A stretch of 64,000 bases of DNA from Streptomyces sp. CCM_MD2014 (GCF_000772045.1 NZ_CP009754.1:4402001-4466000); one strand, 5' to 3'; numbered from the stretch's first letter, positions 7,410 through 16,594 are shown. Notes: a model not told the origin generated them from the sequence alone. Program-made: numbers and translations.

Positions 7410-10109
7410 ATGAGCGAGCACCGTCGCAAACCGCCGCAGCCGCAGGGAGGCGGACGTGCCGCGGCCCGACGCGGTCAGTCCGGCTCGTCCTCCGGCCGCC
7501 GTGCGGCACCGCGGGGCGCCACAGGGTCTCCGTCCGGTTCGTACGGTCCGGAGAACGAGGAGCGTGCGTACGGCAGCCGCGCCGAAGCCCGGCGCGCCGC
7601 ACAGCGGAACGGGGGTGGCCGCCGCAGAGCCGCCGAGCCGGGCCGCGGTGGCCGACGAGGCGCCCCCGGCGGGTCGGCAGGGCCCGGGCGGGGACGTGCC
7701 GCCGCGCCCGGCAAGAAGCGGATGATCGACTACCCGCGCTACGACAGGGACGGGTGGCGCCGTTGGGTGCCCTCCTGGAGGCTCGTCTCCGGGCTGTGCA
7801 TCGCGTTCTTCGGCTGCCTGGTCGGCGCCGCCGGCATCGCGTACGCCATGGTGAGCGTTCCGGTCATCGACGAGAGCGCCACGGCGCAGAACAACGTCTA
7901 CTACTGGGCCGACAACACCCAGATGGTGGCCACGGGCGGTGACCGCAACCGCCAGAGCGTCGATCTCTCGCAGATCCCCAAGGCGATGCGCAATGCGGTC
8001 ATCTCGCAGGAGAACAAGACGTTCTACACCGACAGCGGCATCGACCCCAAGGGCATCGCCCGCGCCGTGTTCAACATGGCCAAGGGCGGTGAGACGCAGG
8101 GTGGCTCCACCATCACCCAGCAGTACGTGAAGAACGCGATGCTGAACGACCAGTCGCAGACGATCTCCCGCAAGGTGAAGGAGATCTTCGTCTCGATCAA
8201 GGTCGGCGCCGAGGAGCCGAAGGACAAGATCCTCGAGGGCTATCTGAACTCCGCCTACTACGGCCGCGGCGCCTACGGCATCCAGGCCGCGGCCCGGGCG
8301 TACTTCAACGTCGACGCCGTCGATCTCAACCCGGGACAGTGCGCCTTCCTGTCGGCGATGCTCAAGGGCGCCACCTACTACGACCCGGCGGGTTCGGTCT
8401 CCATCGATCCGGCGGCCACTCCGGACGCCAACAAGAAGCGCGCTCACTCCCAGATGCAGGACACCCTCGACAAGATGGTGGAGTACGGGCATCTGAACCA
8501 GGCGGAACGGGCCAAGTACACCGAACTCCCCACCACGCAGCACCCGCAGTCGAACGCGAAGCTGGGCGGCCAGATCGGCTACCTCGTCAGGCTCGCCAAG
8601 TCCTCCGTGCTCAAGAGCGGCAAGGTGACGGAGCAGCAGCTGGAGAAGGGCGGCTACTCGATCTACACGACCTTCGACAAGAAGAAGGTCGACGAGATGG
8701 AGAAGGCGGTCCAGAAGGTCTACAAGGAGAAGATCGACCCCAAGAAGCGCCCCGAAACGGACACCCACGTCCAGTTCGGCGGAGCGTCGATCGACACCAA
8801 GACCGGGGCCATCAAGGCCATCTACGGCGGTGAGGACGCCACCAAGCACTTCACCAACAACGCCGACGTGACCGGTGCCCAGGTCGGTTCGACCTTCAAG
8901 CCGTTCGTGCTCGCGGCGGCGATGAAGTGGGGCGTGCGCGATCCGGACCTCGGCCCGGTCCAGGCTCAGGACGAGCGCACCATCGCCTCTCCGAAGAGCC
9001 TCTACAGCGGCAAGAACAAACTCAAGATCAACAATTACGACGGGTCGGTCTGGGAGAACGAGGACGGCGAGCAGTGGCGCCAGGAGAACGACGGTCAGGA
9101 CAGTGTCGGTGATCCGCCGGACTACAAGATCGACCTCCGAGAGGCGATGCGGGAGTCGGTGAACTCCGCCTATGTGCAGCTCGGCATGGACGTCGGCCTG
9201 GACAAGGTGAAGGAAGCCGCCGTCGACGCGGGGCTTCTGGAGGACAGCCTGACGGGATCCGGCTTCCCGTCCTTCTCCCTCGGTATCTCGGACCCGAGCG
9301 CCATCCGCATGGCGGGCGCCTACGCCACCTTCGCGGACAGCGGCAAGCAGCGCGAGCCGTACTCCGTCACGAAGGTGACGAGCAAGGACGGCACGATCTA
9401 CACGCACAAGGTCGAGGAGAAGCAGGCCTTCACCGCGAAGGTCGCGGACAACGTCACGGACGTCCTGAAGACCGTCGTGGAGGACGGCACGGGCTCCAAC
9501 GCCCAGCTGCCCGGCCGCGAGGTGGCCGGCAAGACCGGTACGACGGACGGCAACAAGTCCGCCTGGTTCGTGGGCTACACCCCGCAGCTGTCCACCGCGA
9601 TCAGCATGTACCGCTACCCGGACGACGAGACCATCAAGAACCGCACCTTCCTGGAGATGTACGGAACGGGCGGCGAGAAGAAGATCCACGGCGCCTCCTT
9701 CCCGTCCACGATCTGGCAGGACTACATGTCGGACGCGGTGAAGAACCTGAAGGTGGAAGGGTTCCCGGAGCCGGAGCCCATCGGCGAGGTCGTCAACGAC
9801 ACCCCGTCGCCGACCCCCACGCCCACCCCCTCTGCCTCCGCATCCAAGACCGAGGAAGCCAGCCCGTCGCCGACTCCGTCACCCAGTGACACGCAGAACA
9901 GCCCCTCGCCTCCGGCCCCGAGCAACACGTGTGGTGTCTTCGAGTGGAACTGTGACGACGAAAGCAATGGCGGCAACGGCAACGGGGGCAATGGCCCAGG
10001 CGGCTCGGAAGGGAGCGGATCACCCTCACCAACGTCCAGTGACACGGGTGAAGAGGGCGACAGCAACGGAAACAGCCGAGGGAACACCATCTGGGGTGCG
10101 AACGGCTGA
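7410..10109 (+). CDS. Class A penicillin-binding protein (transglycosylase/transpeptidase)
   Basis: This 899-residue bifunctional peptidoglycan synthase polymerises lipid II and cross-links stem peptides outside the membrane. A basic, Gly/Arg/Pro-rich cytoplasmic tail (1-115) precedes one transmembrane helix (about 126-148). The GT51 domain shows SQENKTF with the catalytic Glu at E201, then GGSTITQQ. The transpeptidase domain shows the SxxK motif STFK (S494, K497), the SxN motif SVN (S583-N585) and KTGTT (K708). The C-terminal extension is Ser/Thr/Pro-rich, then has two cysteines eight residues apart (CGVFEWNC) and a Gly/Asn/Ser-rich end, typical of wall-spanning linkers. The ATG at 7410 has GAGGAG upstream. 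A tandem parS pair follows the stop codon. Confidence 0.95.
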   Translation: MSEHRRKPPQPQGGGRAAARRGQSGSSSGRRAAPRGATGSPSGSYGPENEERAYGSRAEARRAAQRNGGGRRRAAEPGRGGRRGAPGGSAGPGRGRAAAPGKKRMIDYPRYDRDGWRRWVPSWRLVSGLCIAFFGCLVGAAGIAYAMVSVPVIDESATAQNNVYYWADNTQMVATGGDRNRQSVDLSQIPKAMRNAVISQENKTFYTDSGIDPKGIARAVFNMAKGGETQGGSTITQQYVKNAMLNDQSQTISRKVKEIFVSIKVGAEEPKDKILEGYLNSAYYGRGAYGIQAAARAYFNVDAVDLNPGQCAFLSAMLKGATYYDPAGSVSIDPAATPDANKKRAHSQMQDTLDKMVEYGHLNQAERAKYTELPTTQHPQSNAKLGGQIGYLVRLAKSSVLKSGKVTEQQLEKGGYSIYTTFDKKKVDEMEKAVQKVYKEKIDPKKRPETDTHVQFGGASIDTKTGAIKAIYGGEDATKHFTNNADVTGAQVGSTFKPFVLAAAMKWGVRDPDLGPVQAQDERTIASPKSLYSGKNKLKINNYDGSVWENEDGEQWRQENDGQDSVGDPPDYKIDLREAMRESVNSAYVQLGMDVGLDKVKEAAVDAGLLEDSLTGSGFPSFSLGISDPSAIRMAGAYATFADSGKQREPYSVTKVTSKDGTIYTHKVEEKQAFTAKVADNVTDVLKTVVEDGTGSNAQLPGREVAGKTGTTDGNKSAWFVGYTPQLSTAISMYRYPDDETIKNRTFLEMYGTGGEKKIHGASFPSTIWQDYMSDAVKNLKVEGFPEPEPIGEVVNDTPSPTPTPTPSASASKTEEASPSPTPSPSDTQNSPSPPAPSNTCGVFEWNCDDESNGGNGNGGNGPGGSEGSGSPSPTSSDTGEEGDSNGNSRGNTIWGANG

Positions 10110-10130
10110 CCGCAGAGCCGCAAGCAGGGG

Positions 10131-10146
10131 TGTTTCACGTGAAACA
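10131..10146. other. parS site (perfect consensus)
   Basis: TGTTTCACGTGAAACA is an exact match to the Streptomyces parS consensus. Flanking bases extend the palindrome to 22 bp (10128-10149). Confidence 0.93.
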
Positions 10147-10152
10147 CCCGCA

Positions 10153-10168
10153 AGTTTCACGTGAAACA
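10153..10168. other. parS site
   Basis: The sequence aGTTTCACGTGAAACa has a full core. It starts 22 bp after the previous site, about two helical turns, so both sites face the same side of the DNA. Confidence 0.92.
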
Positions 10169-10238
10169 CGGGCCGTCGCATCCAGCAGGGTGCGGCGGCC
10201 CCGGCCTGTTCCCAGGGGCATACGGCAGGATGTGCCCC

Positions 10239-11738
10239 ATGCCCAGTGCAGAATCGACGCCAGCGAGCGTGCACGAGCCGGACCCGGTACGACCGACCAG
10301 TCAGGACCCGGTCGCCGCGGCCGGAAGCGAGCTGATCGGCGGCCCGATGGGCCGGCGTGCCCTGCTCGGCCGGTCCTGGTGGACGCCTGTGCGGGTGATC
10401 GCACTCGTGGCGATCGGCATGTTCGCCCTCGGGCTGGTCCAGAAAGCCCCTTGTTACAACGGTGCCTGGTTCTTCGGAGCCAGCTCCCAGTACACCCACG
10501 CGTGCTACTCGGACATCCCGCACCTCTACCAGGGCCGTGGGTTCGTCGACGGACTCGTGCCGTACTTCGACAAGCTCCCCGGCGACATGGAGTACCTGGA
10601 GTACCCCGTGCTGACCGGCCTGTTCATGGAGGTCGCGTCCTGGCTCACACCCGGCAGCGGCACCATCCAGGACCAGGAGCAGTGGTACTGGATGGTCAAC
10701 GCCGGGATGCTCATGGTGTGTGCGGCCGTCATCGCCGTCTGCGTGACCCGTACCCACACCCGGCGTCCCTGGGACGGCCTGCTCGTCGCCCTGGCTCCCG
10801 CCTTCGCGCTGACCGCCACGGTCAACTGGGACCTGCTGGCGGTCGCCCTGACGGCCGCGGCACTGCTCATGTGGTCCCGGGAGCGCCCGCTGGCCTTCGG
10901 CGTGCTGCTGGGCCTGGCCACGGCCGCCAAGCTCTACCCGTTCCTGATCCTCGGCCCGCTGCTCGTCCTGTGCTGGCGAGCGGGCAAATGGCGGGCGTTC
11001 GGAGTGGCTCTGGGTGGCTCGGCCGTCGCCTGGCTCGTGGTGAATCTGCCGGTGATGCTCTACGCCTTCGACGGATGGTCGAAGTTCTACACGTTCAGCC
11101 AGGAACGCGGAGTGGACTTCGGGTCCTTCTGGCTGATCCTGGCCCAGAACTCCGACAACCCCCTCAGCACCGAGACCGTCAACACCCTCGCCACGCTCCT
11201 GATGCTGCTGTGCTGCGGCGCCGTCGCGGCACTCACGCTGACCGCACCCCGGCGCCCGCGCTTCGCCCAGCTCGCCTTCCTGATCGTCGCGGCGTTCATT
11301 CTCACCAACAAGGTCTACTCACCGCAGTACGTGCTCTGGTTGGTGCCGCTGGCCGCACTGGCCCGGCCGAAGTGGCGGGACTTCCTGGTCTGGCAGGCCT
11401 GCGAGGTGGCGTACTTCCTCGGCATCTGGATGTACCTCGCGTACACGACCAGCGGTGACTCCCACAAGGGGCTGCCGACGGACGGCTACCACTGGGCGAT
11501 CGGCCTGCACCTGCTGGGAACGCTGTTCCTCTGCGTCATGGTCGTGCGCGACATCCTGCTGCCGGACCGGGACCCGGTCCGGCGGACGGGCGACGACGAC
11601 CCGTCGGGCGGTGTGCTGGACGGCGCGGAGGACGTCTTCGTCCTGGGCCCCACGGCTCGCACCGAACCGCCCGCGGCCCACTTCGAAGGACCACACGTCG
11701 ACTGGGGCAAGAGCCGGCAGCCGGACGGTTCGCTCTGA
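10239..11738 (+). CDS. GT87-type membrane glycosyltransferase (DUF2029)
   Basis: This 499-residue polytopic membrane protein has about ten hydrophobic helices. After the first helix (VRVIALVAIGMFALGL) comes a loop with two cysteines and the acidic YSDIPHLY segment typical of the GT87 glycosyltransferases, which use polyprenyl-phosphate sugars on the outer face of the membrane. Actinobacterial relatives act as mannosyl- or arabinosyltransferases; the donor and acceptor here are unknown. The C-terminal 60 residues are hydrophilic and probably cytoplasmic. The ATG at 10239 follows AGGA by 8 nt; an ATG at 10230 is possible but lacks a ribosome binding site. It stands alone, behind the parS pair. 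Confidence 0.8.
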   Translation: MPSAESTPASVHEPDPVRPTSQDPVAAAGSELIGGPMGRRALLGRSWWTPVRVIALVAIGMFALGLVQKAPCYNGAWFFGASSQYTHACYSDIPHLYQGRGFVDGLVPYFDKLPGDMEYLEYPVLTGLFMEVASWLTPGSGTIQDQEQWYWMVNAGMLMVCAAVIAVCVTRTHTRRPWDGLLVALAPAFALTATVNWDLLAVALTAAALLMWSRERPLAFGVLLGLATAAKLYPFLILGPLLVLCWRAGKWRAFGVALGGSAVAWLVVNLPVMLYAFDGWSKFYTFSQERGVDFGSFWLILAQNSDNPLSTETVNTLATLLMLLCCGAVAALTLTAPRRPRFAQLAFLIVAAFILTNKVYSPQYVLWLVPLAALARPKWRDFLVWQACEVAYFLGIWMYLAYTTSGDSHKGLPTDGYHWAIGLHLLGTLFLCVMVVRDILLPDRDPVRRTGDDDPSGGVLDGAEDVFVLGPTARTEPPAAHFEGPHVDWGKSRQPDGSL

Positions 11739-11752
11739 GCGAACGCATCAAG

Positions 11753-11801
11753 AGGCCGTACACGACGACCACGGGGATCGCCAGGACGTCGTGTACGGCC
11801 T
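11753..11801. terminator. Bidirectional hairpin between convergent genes
   Basis: AGGCCGTACACGACG (11753-11767) and its exact complement (11787-11801) form a 15-bp stem with a 19-nt loop, midway between the convergent GT87 and alanine-racemase-like genes. It can serve both strands. Confidence 0.75.
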
Positions 11802-11823
11802 TCGCGCGGGTACGGCCCGTTCG

Positions 11824-12855
11824 CTAGCGATCGAGGATGCGGTCGAACTGCGTGGTGGTGTGCCGCAGATGGGCCACCAGCTCGTCCCCCACCTTGGGCT
11901 CCGTCGCGTCGGACGGAACGAACAGGATCGACACCTGCATGTGCGGCGGCTCCGCGAACCAGCGCTGCTTGCCGCTCCAGACGAACGGCGAGAGATTCCG
12001 GTTGACCGTGGCCAGGCCGGCCCGGGCGACACCCTTGGCGCGCGGCATCACGCCGTGCAGCGCCTTCGGCGCCTCCAAACCCACCCCGTGCGACGTACCG
12101 CCCGCGACGACCACCAGGAACCCGTCGGAGGCGGCCTTCTGCTGCCGGTAGCCGAAACGCTCGCCCTTGGCCACGCGCGTGACGTCCAGGACCGCGCCGC
12201 GGTACTCGGTGGCCTCGTGGTCGCCCAGCCACAGCCGGGTGCCGATCCGGGCGCGGAAACGGGTCTGCGGGAACTGCTGCTGGAGCCGGGCCAGCTCGTC
12301 GGCCTTGAGGTGGCTGACGAACATGGTGTGCAGCGGCAGCCGGGCCGCGCGCAGCCGGTCCATCCAGCCGATGACCTCCTCGACGGCGTCCGAGCCGTCG
12401 GTACGGTCCAGCGGCAGATGGATGGCGAAGCCCTCCAGCCGGACGTTCTCTATGGCGGCGTGCAGCTGCGGCAGGTCCTGCTCGCTGATGCCGTGCCGCT
12501 TCATCGAGGACATCACCTCGATGACCACCCGCGCGCCCACCAGGCCGTACACGCCGTCGATGGACGACACCGAACGCACGACCCGGTCGGGCAGCGGTAC
12601 GGGCTCCTCACCGCGCCGGTACGGCGTGAGGACCAGCAGGTCACCGCCGAAGAAGTCCTTGATGCGGGCGGCCTCGTAGGTGGTGCCGACGGCCAGTACG
12701 TCCGAGCCCAGCCGTGTGGCCTCCTCCGCCAGCCGCTCGTGACCGAATCCGTAGCCGTTGCCCTTGCAGACCGGGACCAGCCCGGGGAACTGCTCCTGCA
12801 CGTGCTTGTGGTGCGCCCGCCAGCGCGCGGTGTCGACGTAGAGCGTGAGCGCCAT
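11824..12855 (-). CDS. Alanine racemase-like PLP-dependent protein
   Basis: This 343-residue protein has the fold-type III layout of alanine racemase. The PLP-lysine motif near the N-terminus reads VCKGNGYGFG (usual form KANAYGHG), placing the Schiff-base lysine near residue 31. A barrel-like region and a beta-domain segment (near 235-330) follow. Conservation to true Alr is partial, and the usual C-terminal substrate-contact block is hard to recognise, so racemase activity is not assured. It lies 61 nt after femX on the same strand, and this pairing suggests a role in amino-acid supply for wall precursors (inference). An ATG start at 12855 is used; no strong Shine-Dalgarno is visible. Confidence 0.75.
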   Translation of the reverse strand: MALTLYVDTARWRAHHKHVQEQFPGLVPVCKGNGYGFGHERLAEEATRLGSDVLAVGTTYEAARIKDFFGGDLLVLTPYRRGEEPVPLPDRVVRSVSSIDGVYGLVGARVVIEVMSSMKRHGISEQDLPQLHAAIENVRLEGFAIHLPLDRTDGSDAVEEVIGWMDRLRAARLPLHTMFVSHLKADELARLQQQFPQTRFRARIGTRLWLGDHEATEYRGAVLDVTRVAKGERFGYRQQKAASDGFLVVVAGGTSHGVGLEAPKALHGVMPRAKGVARAGLATVNRNLSPFVWSGKQRWFAEPPHMQVSILFVPSDATEPKVGDELVAHLRHTTTQFDRILDR

Positions 12856-12916
12856 GGCCGGACCTGGAACCTTTCTCGTGGCTGTCAGAGGTGCGGATCG
12901 GGGATGGGCGGTGTGG

Positions 12917-14038
12917 TCAGCGGCGCGACATGTAGATGTCGAGCGCCTTGTGGAGCAACTTGTTCAGCGGGAAGTCCCACTCGCCGAGGTACTCGGCCGC
13001 CTGACCGCCCGTACCCACCTTGAACTGGATCAGACCGAAGAGGTGGTCGCTCTCGTCCAGCGAGTCGGAGATGCCGCGCAGGTCGTAGACGGTGGCGCCC
13101 AGCGCGTAGGAGTCGCGGAGCATGGCCCACTGCATGGCGTTCGACGGCCGGACCTCGCGGCCGATGTTGTCGGAGGCGCCATAGGAGTACCAGACGTGCC
13201 CGCCGACGACGAGCATGGTCGCCGCGGACAGGTTCACTCCGTTGTGCCGGGCGAAGTACAGCCGCATGCGATTGGGGTCCTCGTTGTTGAGGGCCGCCCA
13301 CATGCGCTGGAAGTAGGACAGTGGGCGCGGCCGGAAGTGGTCGCGCACGGCCGTGATCTCGTACAGCCGCTGCCACTCCTCGAGGTCGTGGTAGCCGCCC
13401 TGGACGACCTCGACACCGGCCTTCTCGGCCTTCTTGATGTTGCGGCGCCACAGCTGGTTGAAGTTCTTGTGGACCTCTTCCAGGGAGCGGTTGGCCAGCG
13501 GCACCTGGAAGACGTAGCGGGGCTGCACGTCACCGAAGCCGGCGCCGCCGTCCTCGCCCTGCTGCCAGCCCATGCGGCGCAGCTTGTCGGCCACCTCGAA
13601 GGCGCGCGGCTCGATGTGGTCCGCCTCTATGTCCCGCAGGCGCTTGACGTCGGGGTCCTGGATGCCCTTCTTGATGGACGTCGCGTCCCAGCGCCGGATG
13701 ATCACCGGCGGGCCCATCTTGACGGAGAAGGCGCCCTGCTGCTTCAGGTGCGCCAGCATCGGCTCCATCCATTCCTGGAGATTCGGCGCGAACCAGTTGA
13801 TCACCGGGCCCTCGGGGAGGTACGCGAGGTAACGCTTGATCTTGGGCAGCTGCCGGTAGAGGACGAGACCGACGCCGACCAGCTGGCCGGTACGGTCGTC
13901 GAACCAGCCGAGGTTTTCCGAGCGCCATTCCGCCTTGACGTCCGCCCATGCCGGGACCTGCATGTGACTCGCCGCCGGCAGGCTCTGGATGTAGGCCAGA
14001 TGCTGCTCGCGGCTGATGGTCCTCAGGGTCAGGCTCAT
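12917..14038 (-). CDS. femX: FemX: peptidoglycan branch glycyltransferase
   Basis: This 373-residue FemABX-family protein matches the enzyme that, in Streptomyces, adds glycine from Gly-tRNA to the LL-diaminopimelate side chain of lipid II. The tandem GNAT-like folds are separated by a charged helical segment (about 175-200, EVHKNFNQLWRRNIKKA) as in the family. The WYSYGAS block near 270 and LRGISDSLDESDHLFG near 315 are typical of the second domain. In S. coelicolor FemX is essential for growth. The ATG at 14038 starts at the conserved N-terminal block. The downstream alanine-racemase-like gene probably shares its transcript. Confidence 0.9.
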   Translation of the reverse strand: MSLTLRTISREQHLAYIQSLPAASHMQVPAWADVKAEWRSENLGWFDDRTGQLVGVGLVLYRQLPKIKRYLAYLPEGPVINWFAPNLQEWMEPMLAHLKQQGAFSVKMGPPVIIRRWDATSIKKGIQDPDVKRLRDIEADHIEPRAFEVADKLRRMGWQQGEDGGAGFGDVQPRYVFQVPLANRSLEEVHKNFNQLWRRNIKKAEKAGVEVVQGGYHDLEEWQRLYEITAVRDHFRPRPLSYFQRMWAALNNEDPNRMRLYFARHNGVNLSAATMLVVGGHVWYSYGASDNIGREVRPSNAMQWAMLRDSYALGATVYDLRGISDSLDESDHLFGLIQFKVGTGGQAAEYLGEWDFPLNKLLHKALDIYMSRR

Positions 14039-14177
14039 TCGGGGCGCTCCTCGGGCTGGTGTGTCCCCATGGGTACAGGGGCTCCGGCTCTCGCGCGAAG
14101 CCTACTGCGCCCTGTGAGCGCCCCGTCCGGCGTACGGCCGGAAGGGGTGGCCCCGGCCGGGCGGCCGGGGCTGCGGA

Positions 14178-14483
14178 TCAGCCGACGAACCCACCGTGGT
14201 AGATGCCGAAGAACAGACCGAACGCGGAGACGCCGAGCGCCAGCACCAGCCCGAAGCGCTCCCGTGTCGTCTCGGACACGTACTGGCCGTACCCGCCGGT
14301 CAGGACACCCAGCAGCCCCGCCCAGGAGGTCAGGACGTGCAGTCCCCGGAAGCTCGCGGTCGCGACGGCGAGTACGGCGAGGACGACGGTCACGGCCAGC
14401 AGCGTGTCCTGGAGGGGGTGCGGTTTGCCGTCGGTGGCCAGCAGGCCGGTCCGGGGCTTGGCGGGTCGCATGATCTGTGCCAT
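14178..14483 (-). CDS. Small membrane protein with three hydrophobic helices
   Basis: This 101-residue protein has a polar N-terminus (MAQIMRPAKPR), then three hydrophobic segments (about 27-47, 54-66, 77-97) separated by short loops, the second loop holding YGQYVSET. AGGAGG lies 6 nt before the ATG, a strong sign that it is translated. It resembles conserved streptomycete integral membrane proteins found next to femX; no function is known to me. It is divergent from rpsF. Confidence 0.75.
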   Translation of the reverse strand: MAQIMRPAKPRTGLLATDGKPHPLQDTLLAVTVVLAVLAVATASFRGLHVLTSWAGLLGVLTGGYGQYVSETTRERFGLVLALGVSAFGLFFGIYHGGFVG

Positions 14484-14711
14484 GGGGAACCTCCTGCCGA
14501 AGGCAGTGTGTTTTCGCCCTCACATCCCTGACTACCGATTGTGTCCCCTCGGGGCCTGATTTCAACCGCAAGGCGGCAGCCGGGTACGCTGTACCTTCCG
14601 CACCGGTGTCTGTTGCCGGCCGTGCCCGGGCCACCTCCTCGGAGGAGGCCCGATTGTCAGTGGGTCCTGGTTTACTCGTTGATGCCGGTGCGAACGCATC
14701 GCAACCCTCCT

Positions 14712-14730
14712 GCCACGGAACGACCGTGGC
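14712..14730 (+). promoter_or_regulatory. Stem-loop in the rpsF leader
   Basis: GCCACGG and CCGTGGC pair around AACGA, 13 nt before the rpsF ribosome binding site (GGAGGT, 14743-14748). rpsF leaders in many bacteria bind the S6:S18 complex for feedback control. Whether this hairpin does so cannot be told from sequence alone. Confidence 0.3.
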
Positions 14731-14758
14731 CGCTGAGTCCAAAGGAGGTGGGTTCCAC

Positions 14759-15049
14759 ATGCGTCACTACGAGGTGATGGTCATCCTCGACCCCGATCTC
14801 GAGGAGCGCTCTGTCTCCCCGCTGATCGAGAACTTCCTCTCTGTCGTCCGTGACGGCGGCGGAAAGGTCGAGAAGGTCGACACCTGGGGCCGTCGTCGTC
14901 TCTCGTACGAGATCAAGAAGAAGCCCGAGGGCATCTACTCGGTCATCGACCTGCAGGCCGAGCCTGCGGTCGTCAAGGAGCTCGACCGCCAGATGAACCT
15001 GAACGAGTCGGTCCTCCGGACCAAGGTCCTCCGTCCCGAGACCCACTGA
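14759..15049 (+). CDS. rpsF: 30S ribosomal protein S6
   Basis: This 96-residue protein has the S6 ferredoxin-like fold signature: MRHYEVMVILDP at the start, WGRRRLSYEIKKKPEG in the middle and a basic LRTKVLRPE end. It binds 16S rRNA with S18 in the small-subunit platform. AAAGGAGGT precedes the ATG by 10 nt. It heads the classic rpsF-ssb-rpsR-rplI operon, with 80 nt to ssb. Confidence 0.98.
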   Translation: MRHYEVMVILDPDLEERSVSPLIENFLSVVRDGGGKVEKVDTWGRRRLSYEIKKKPEGIYSVIDLQAEPAVVKELDRQMNLNESVLRTKVLRPETH

Positions 15050-15129
15050 GCCCTCCCGCTCAGCCGATCCCGGGATTCGAGTAGCAGCAACCAAGCAGCC
15101 AGAGCAGCAAACCCGCCGAGAGGTTCCCC

Positions 15130-15723
15130 ATGGCAGGCGAGACCGTCATCACGGTCGTCGGCAATCTTGTCGACGACCCCGAGCTGCGCTTCACCCCGTC
15201 CGGTGCGGCCGTCGCGAAGTTCCGCGTCGCGTCGACCCCCCGCACCTTCGACCGCCAGACGAACGAGTGGAAGGACGGCGAGAGCCTCTTTCTCACCTGC
15301 TCGGTCTGGCGCCAGGCGGCGGAGAACGTCGCCGAGTCGCTCCAGCGAGGCATGCGCGTCATCGTGCAGGGCCGGCTGAAGCAGCGGTCCTACGAGGACC
15401 GTGAGGGCGTCAAGCGCACGGTCTACGAGCTGGACGTCGACGAGGTCGGCGCCAGCCTGCGCAACGCCACGGCCAAGGTCACCAAGACCTCGGGCCAGGG
15501 CCGCGGCGGCCAGGGCGGTTACGGCGGTGGTGGCGGCGGCCAGGGTGGCGGCGGCTGGGGCGGCGGCCCCGGTGGCGGCCAGCAGGGCGGCGGCGCTCCC
15601 GCCGACGACCCCTGGGCGACCGGCGCTCCCGCCGGTGGCCAGCAGGGCGGTGGCGGCCAGGGCGGCGGCTGGGGCGGTGGCTCCGGCGGCGGTGGCGGCT
15701 ACTCGGACGAGCCCCCCTTCTAA
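15130..15723 (+). CDS. ssb: Single-stranded DNA-binding protein
   Basis: This 197-residue SSB has an N-terminal OB fold (1-110) with the family start GETVITVVGNLVDDPELRFT and the VWRQAAENVAESL helix. A long Gly/Gln-rich linker (about 120-185, many GGQGGGGWGG-type units) leads to the acidic tip SDEPPF, the docking site for replication and repair partners. Its place between rpsF and rpsR identifies it as the housekeeping SSB. GAGAGG lies upstream of the ATG. Confidence 0.98.
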   Translation: MAGETVITVVGNLVDDPELRFTPSGAAVAKFRVASTPRTFDRQTNEWKDGESLFLTCSVWRQAAENVAESLQRGMRVIVQGRLKQRSYEDREGVKRTVYELDVDEVGASLRNATAKVTKTSGQGRGGQGGYGGGGGGQGGGGWGGGPGGGQQGGGAPADDPWATGAPAGGQQGGGGQGGGWGGGSGGGGGYSDEPPF

Positions 15724-15768
15724 GGGGCGGGCTCCACCCACACTTCTTGATCACACAGGAGAAACATC

Positions 15769-16005
15769 ATGGCTAAGCCGCCTGTGCGCAAGCCGAAGAA
15801 GAAGGTCTGCGCATTCTGCAAGGACAAGGTCACGTACGTGGACTACAAGGACACGAACATGCTGCGGAAGTTCATTTCCGACCGCGGCAAGATCCGTGCC
15901 CGTCGCGTGACCGGCAACTGCACCCAGCACCAGCGTGACGTCGCCACGGCCGTGAAGAACAGCCGTGAGATGGCGCTGCTGCCCTACACCTCCACCGCGC
16001 GATAA
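15769..16005 (+). CDS. rpsR: 30S ribosomal protein S18, zinc-binding form
   Basis: This 78-residue S18 carries the zinc-ligand set C14, C17, C51 and H54 (CAFC and NCTQH), so it is the C-plus form. Streptomycetes often carry a second, cysteine-free S18 used when zinc is scarce. The RGKIRARRVTGNC block contacts 16S rRNA. AGGAG precedes the ATG. It is 45 nt after ssb in the same operon. Confidence 0.97.
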   Translation: MAKPPVRKPKKKVCAFCKDKVTYVDYKDTNMLRKFISDRGKIRARRVTGNCTQHQRDVATAVKNSREMALLPYTSTAR

Positions 16006-16023
16006 GGGAAGGGTGACCGAATC

Positions 16024-16470
16024 ATGAAGATCATCCTCACCCACGAGGTTTCCGGCCTCGGTGCCGCGGGCGACGTCGTCGACGTCAAGGACGGTTACGC
16101 TCGCAACTACCTGATCCCGCGGAAGTTCGCGATCCGCTGGACCAAGGGTGGCGAGAAGGACGTCGAGCAGATCCGTCGTGCTCGCAAGATCCACGAGATC
16201 CAGACCATCGAGCAGGCCAACCAGGTGAAGGCCCAGCTCGAAGGTGTGAAGGTCCGTCTGGCCGTCCGCTCCGGCGACGCCGGTCGTCTCTTCGGCTCCG
16301 TCACTCCGGCCGACGTCGCTTCGGCGATCAAGGCCGCCGGTGGCCCCGAGGTCGACAAGCGTCGCATCGAGCTGGGCTCGCCGATCAAGACCCTGGGCGC
16401 CCACGAGACGTCCGTGCGTCTGCACCCCGAGGTTGACGCCAAGGTCAGCATCGAGGTTGTCGCTGCCTGA
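16024..16470 (+). CDS. rplI: 50S ribosomal protein L9
   Basis: This 148-residue L9 has its N-terminal rRNA-binding domain ([19 protein letters not shown], then [15 protein letters not shown]), a long connecting helix (about 45-75) and a C-terminal domain ending in VSIEVVAA. It is the last gene of the operon, with a hairpin terminator 29 nt after the stop. Confidence 0.98.
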
Positions 16471-16499
16471 GCACTGCTCTCGCCGAAGCGATGAGAGGG

Positions 16500-16530
16500 G
16501 CCGCATCTCCTGAGGGGATGCGGCTCCTTT
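16500..16530 (+). terminator. Terminator of the rpsF operon
   Basis: GCCGCATCTCC (16500-16510) pairs with GGGGATGCGGC (16514-16524) with one wobble and a 3-nt loop, followed by TCCTTT. This is a typical intrinsic terminator after rplI. Confidence 0.8.
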
Positions 16531-16550
16531 CGTGTTCGTGGCGGCAGTCA

Positions 16551-16566
16551 TGTTTCACGTGGAACG
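16551..16566. other. Degenerate parS-like site
   Basis: TGTTTCACGTGgAACg has one mismatch in the 14-bp core. It lies in the short space between rplI and the convergent MATE gene. Confidence 0.6.
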
Positions 16567-16577
16567 TCGCCTTTCGC

Positions 16578-16593
16578 CGTTTCGCGCGAAACT
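16578..16593. other. Degenerate parS-like palindrome
   Basis: GTTTCGCGCGAAAC is a perfect palindrome that differs from the parS core at two symmetric positions. It ends just before the stop codon of the MATE gene and 27 bp from the neighbouring degenerate site. ParB binding is uncertain. Confidence 0.4.
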
Positions 16594-16594
16594 G

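Noticed and set aside
7365..9689. 774-residue minus-strand open frame opposite the PBP gene
   Set aside because: The composition is low-complexity and no domain is recognisable; the plus strand has all PBP motifs.
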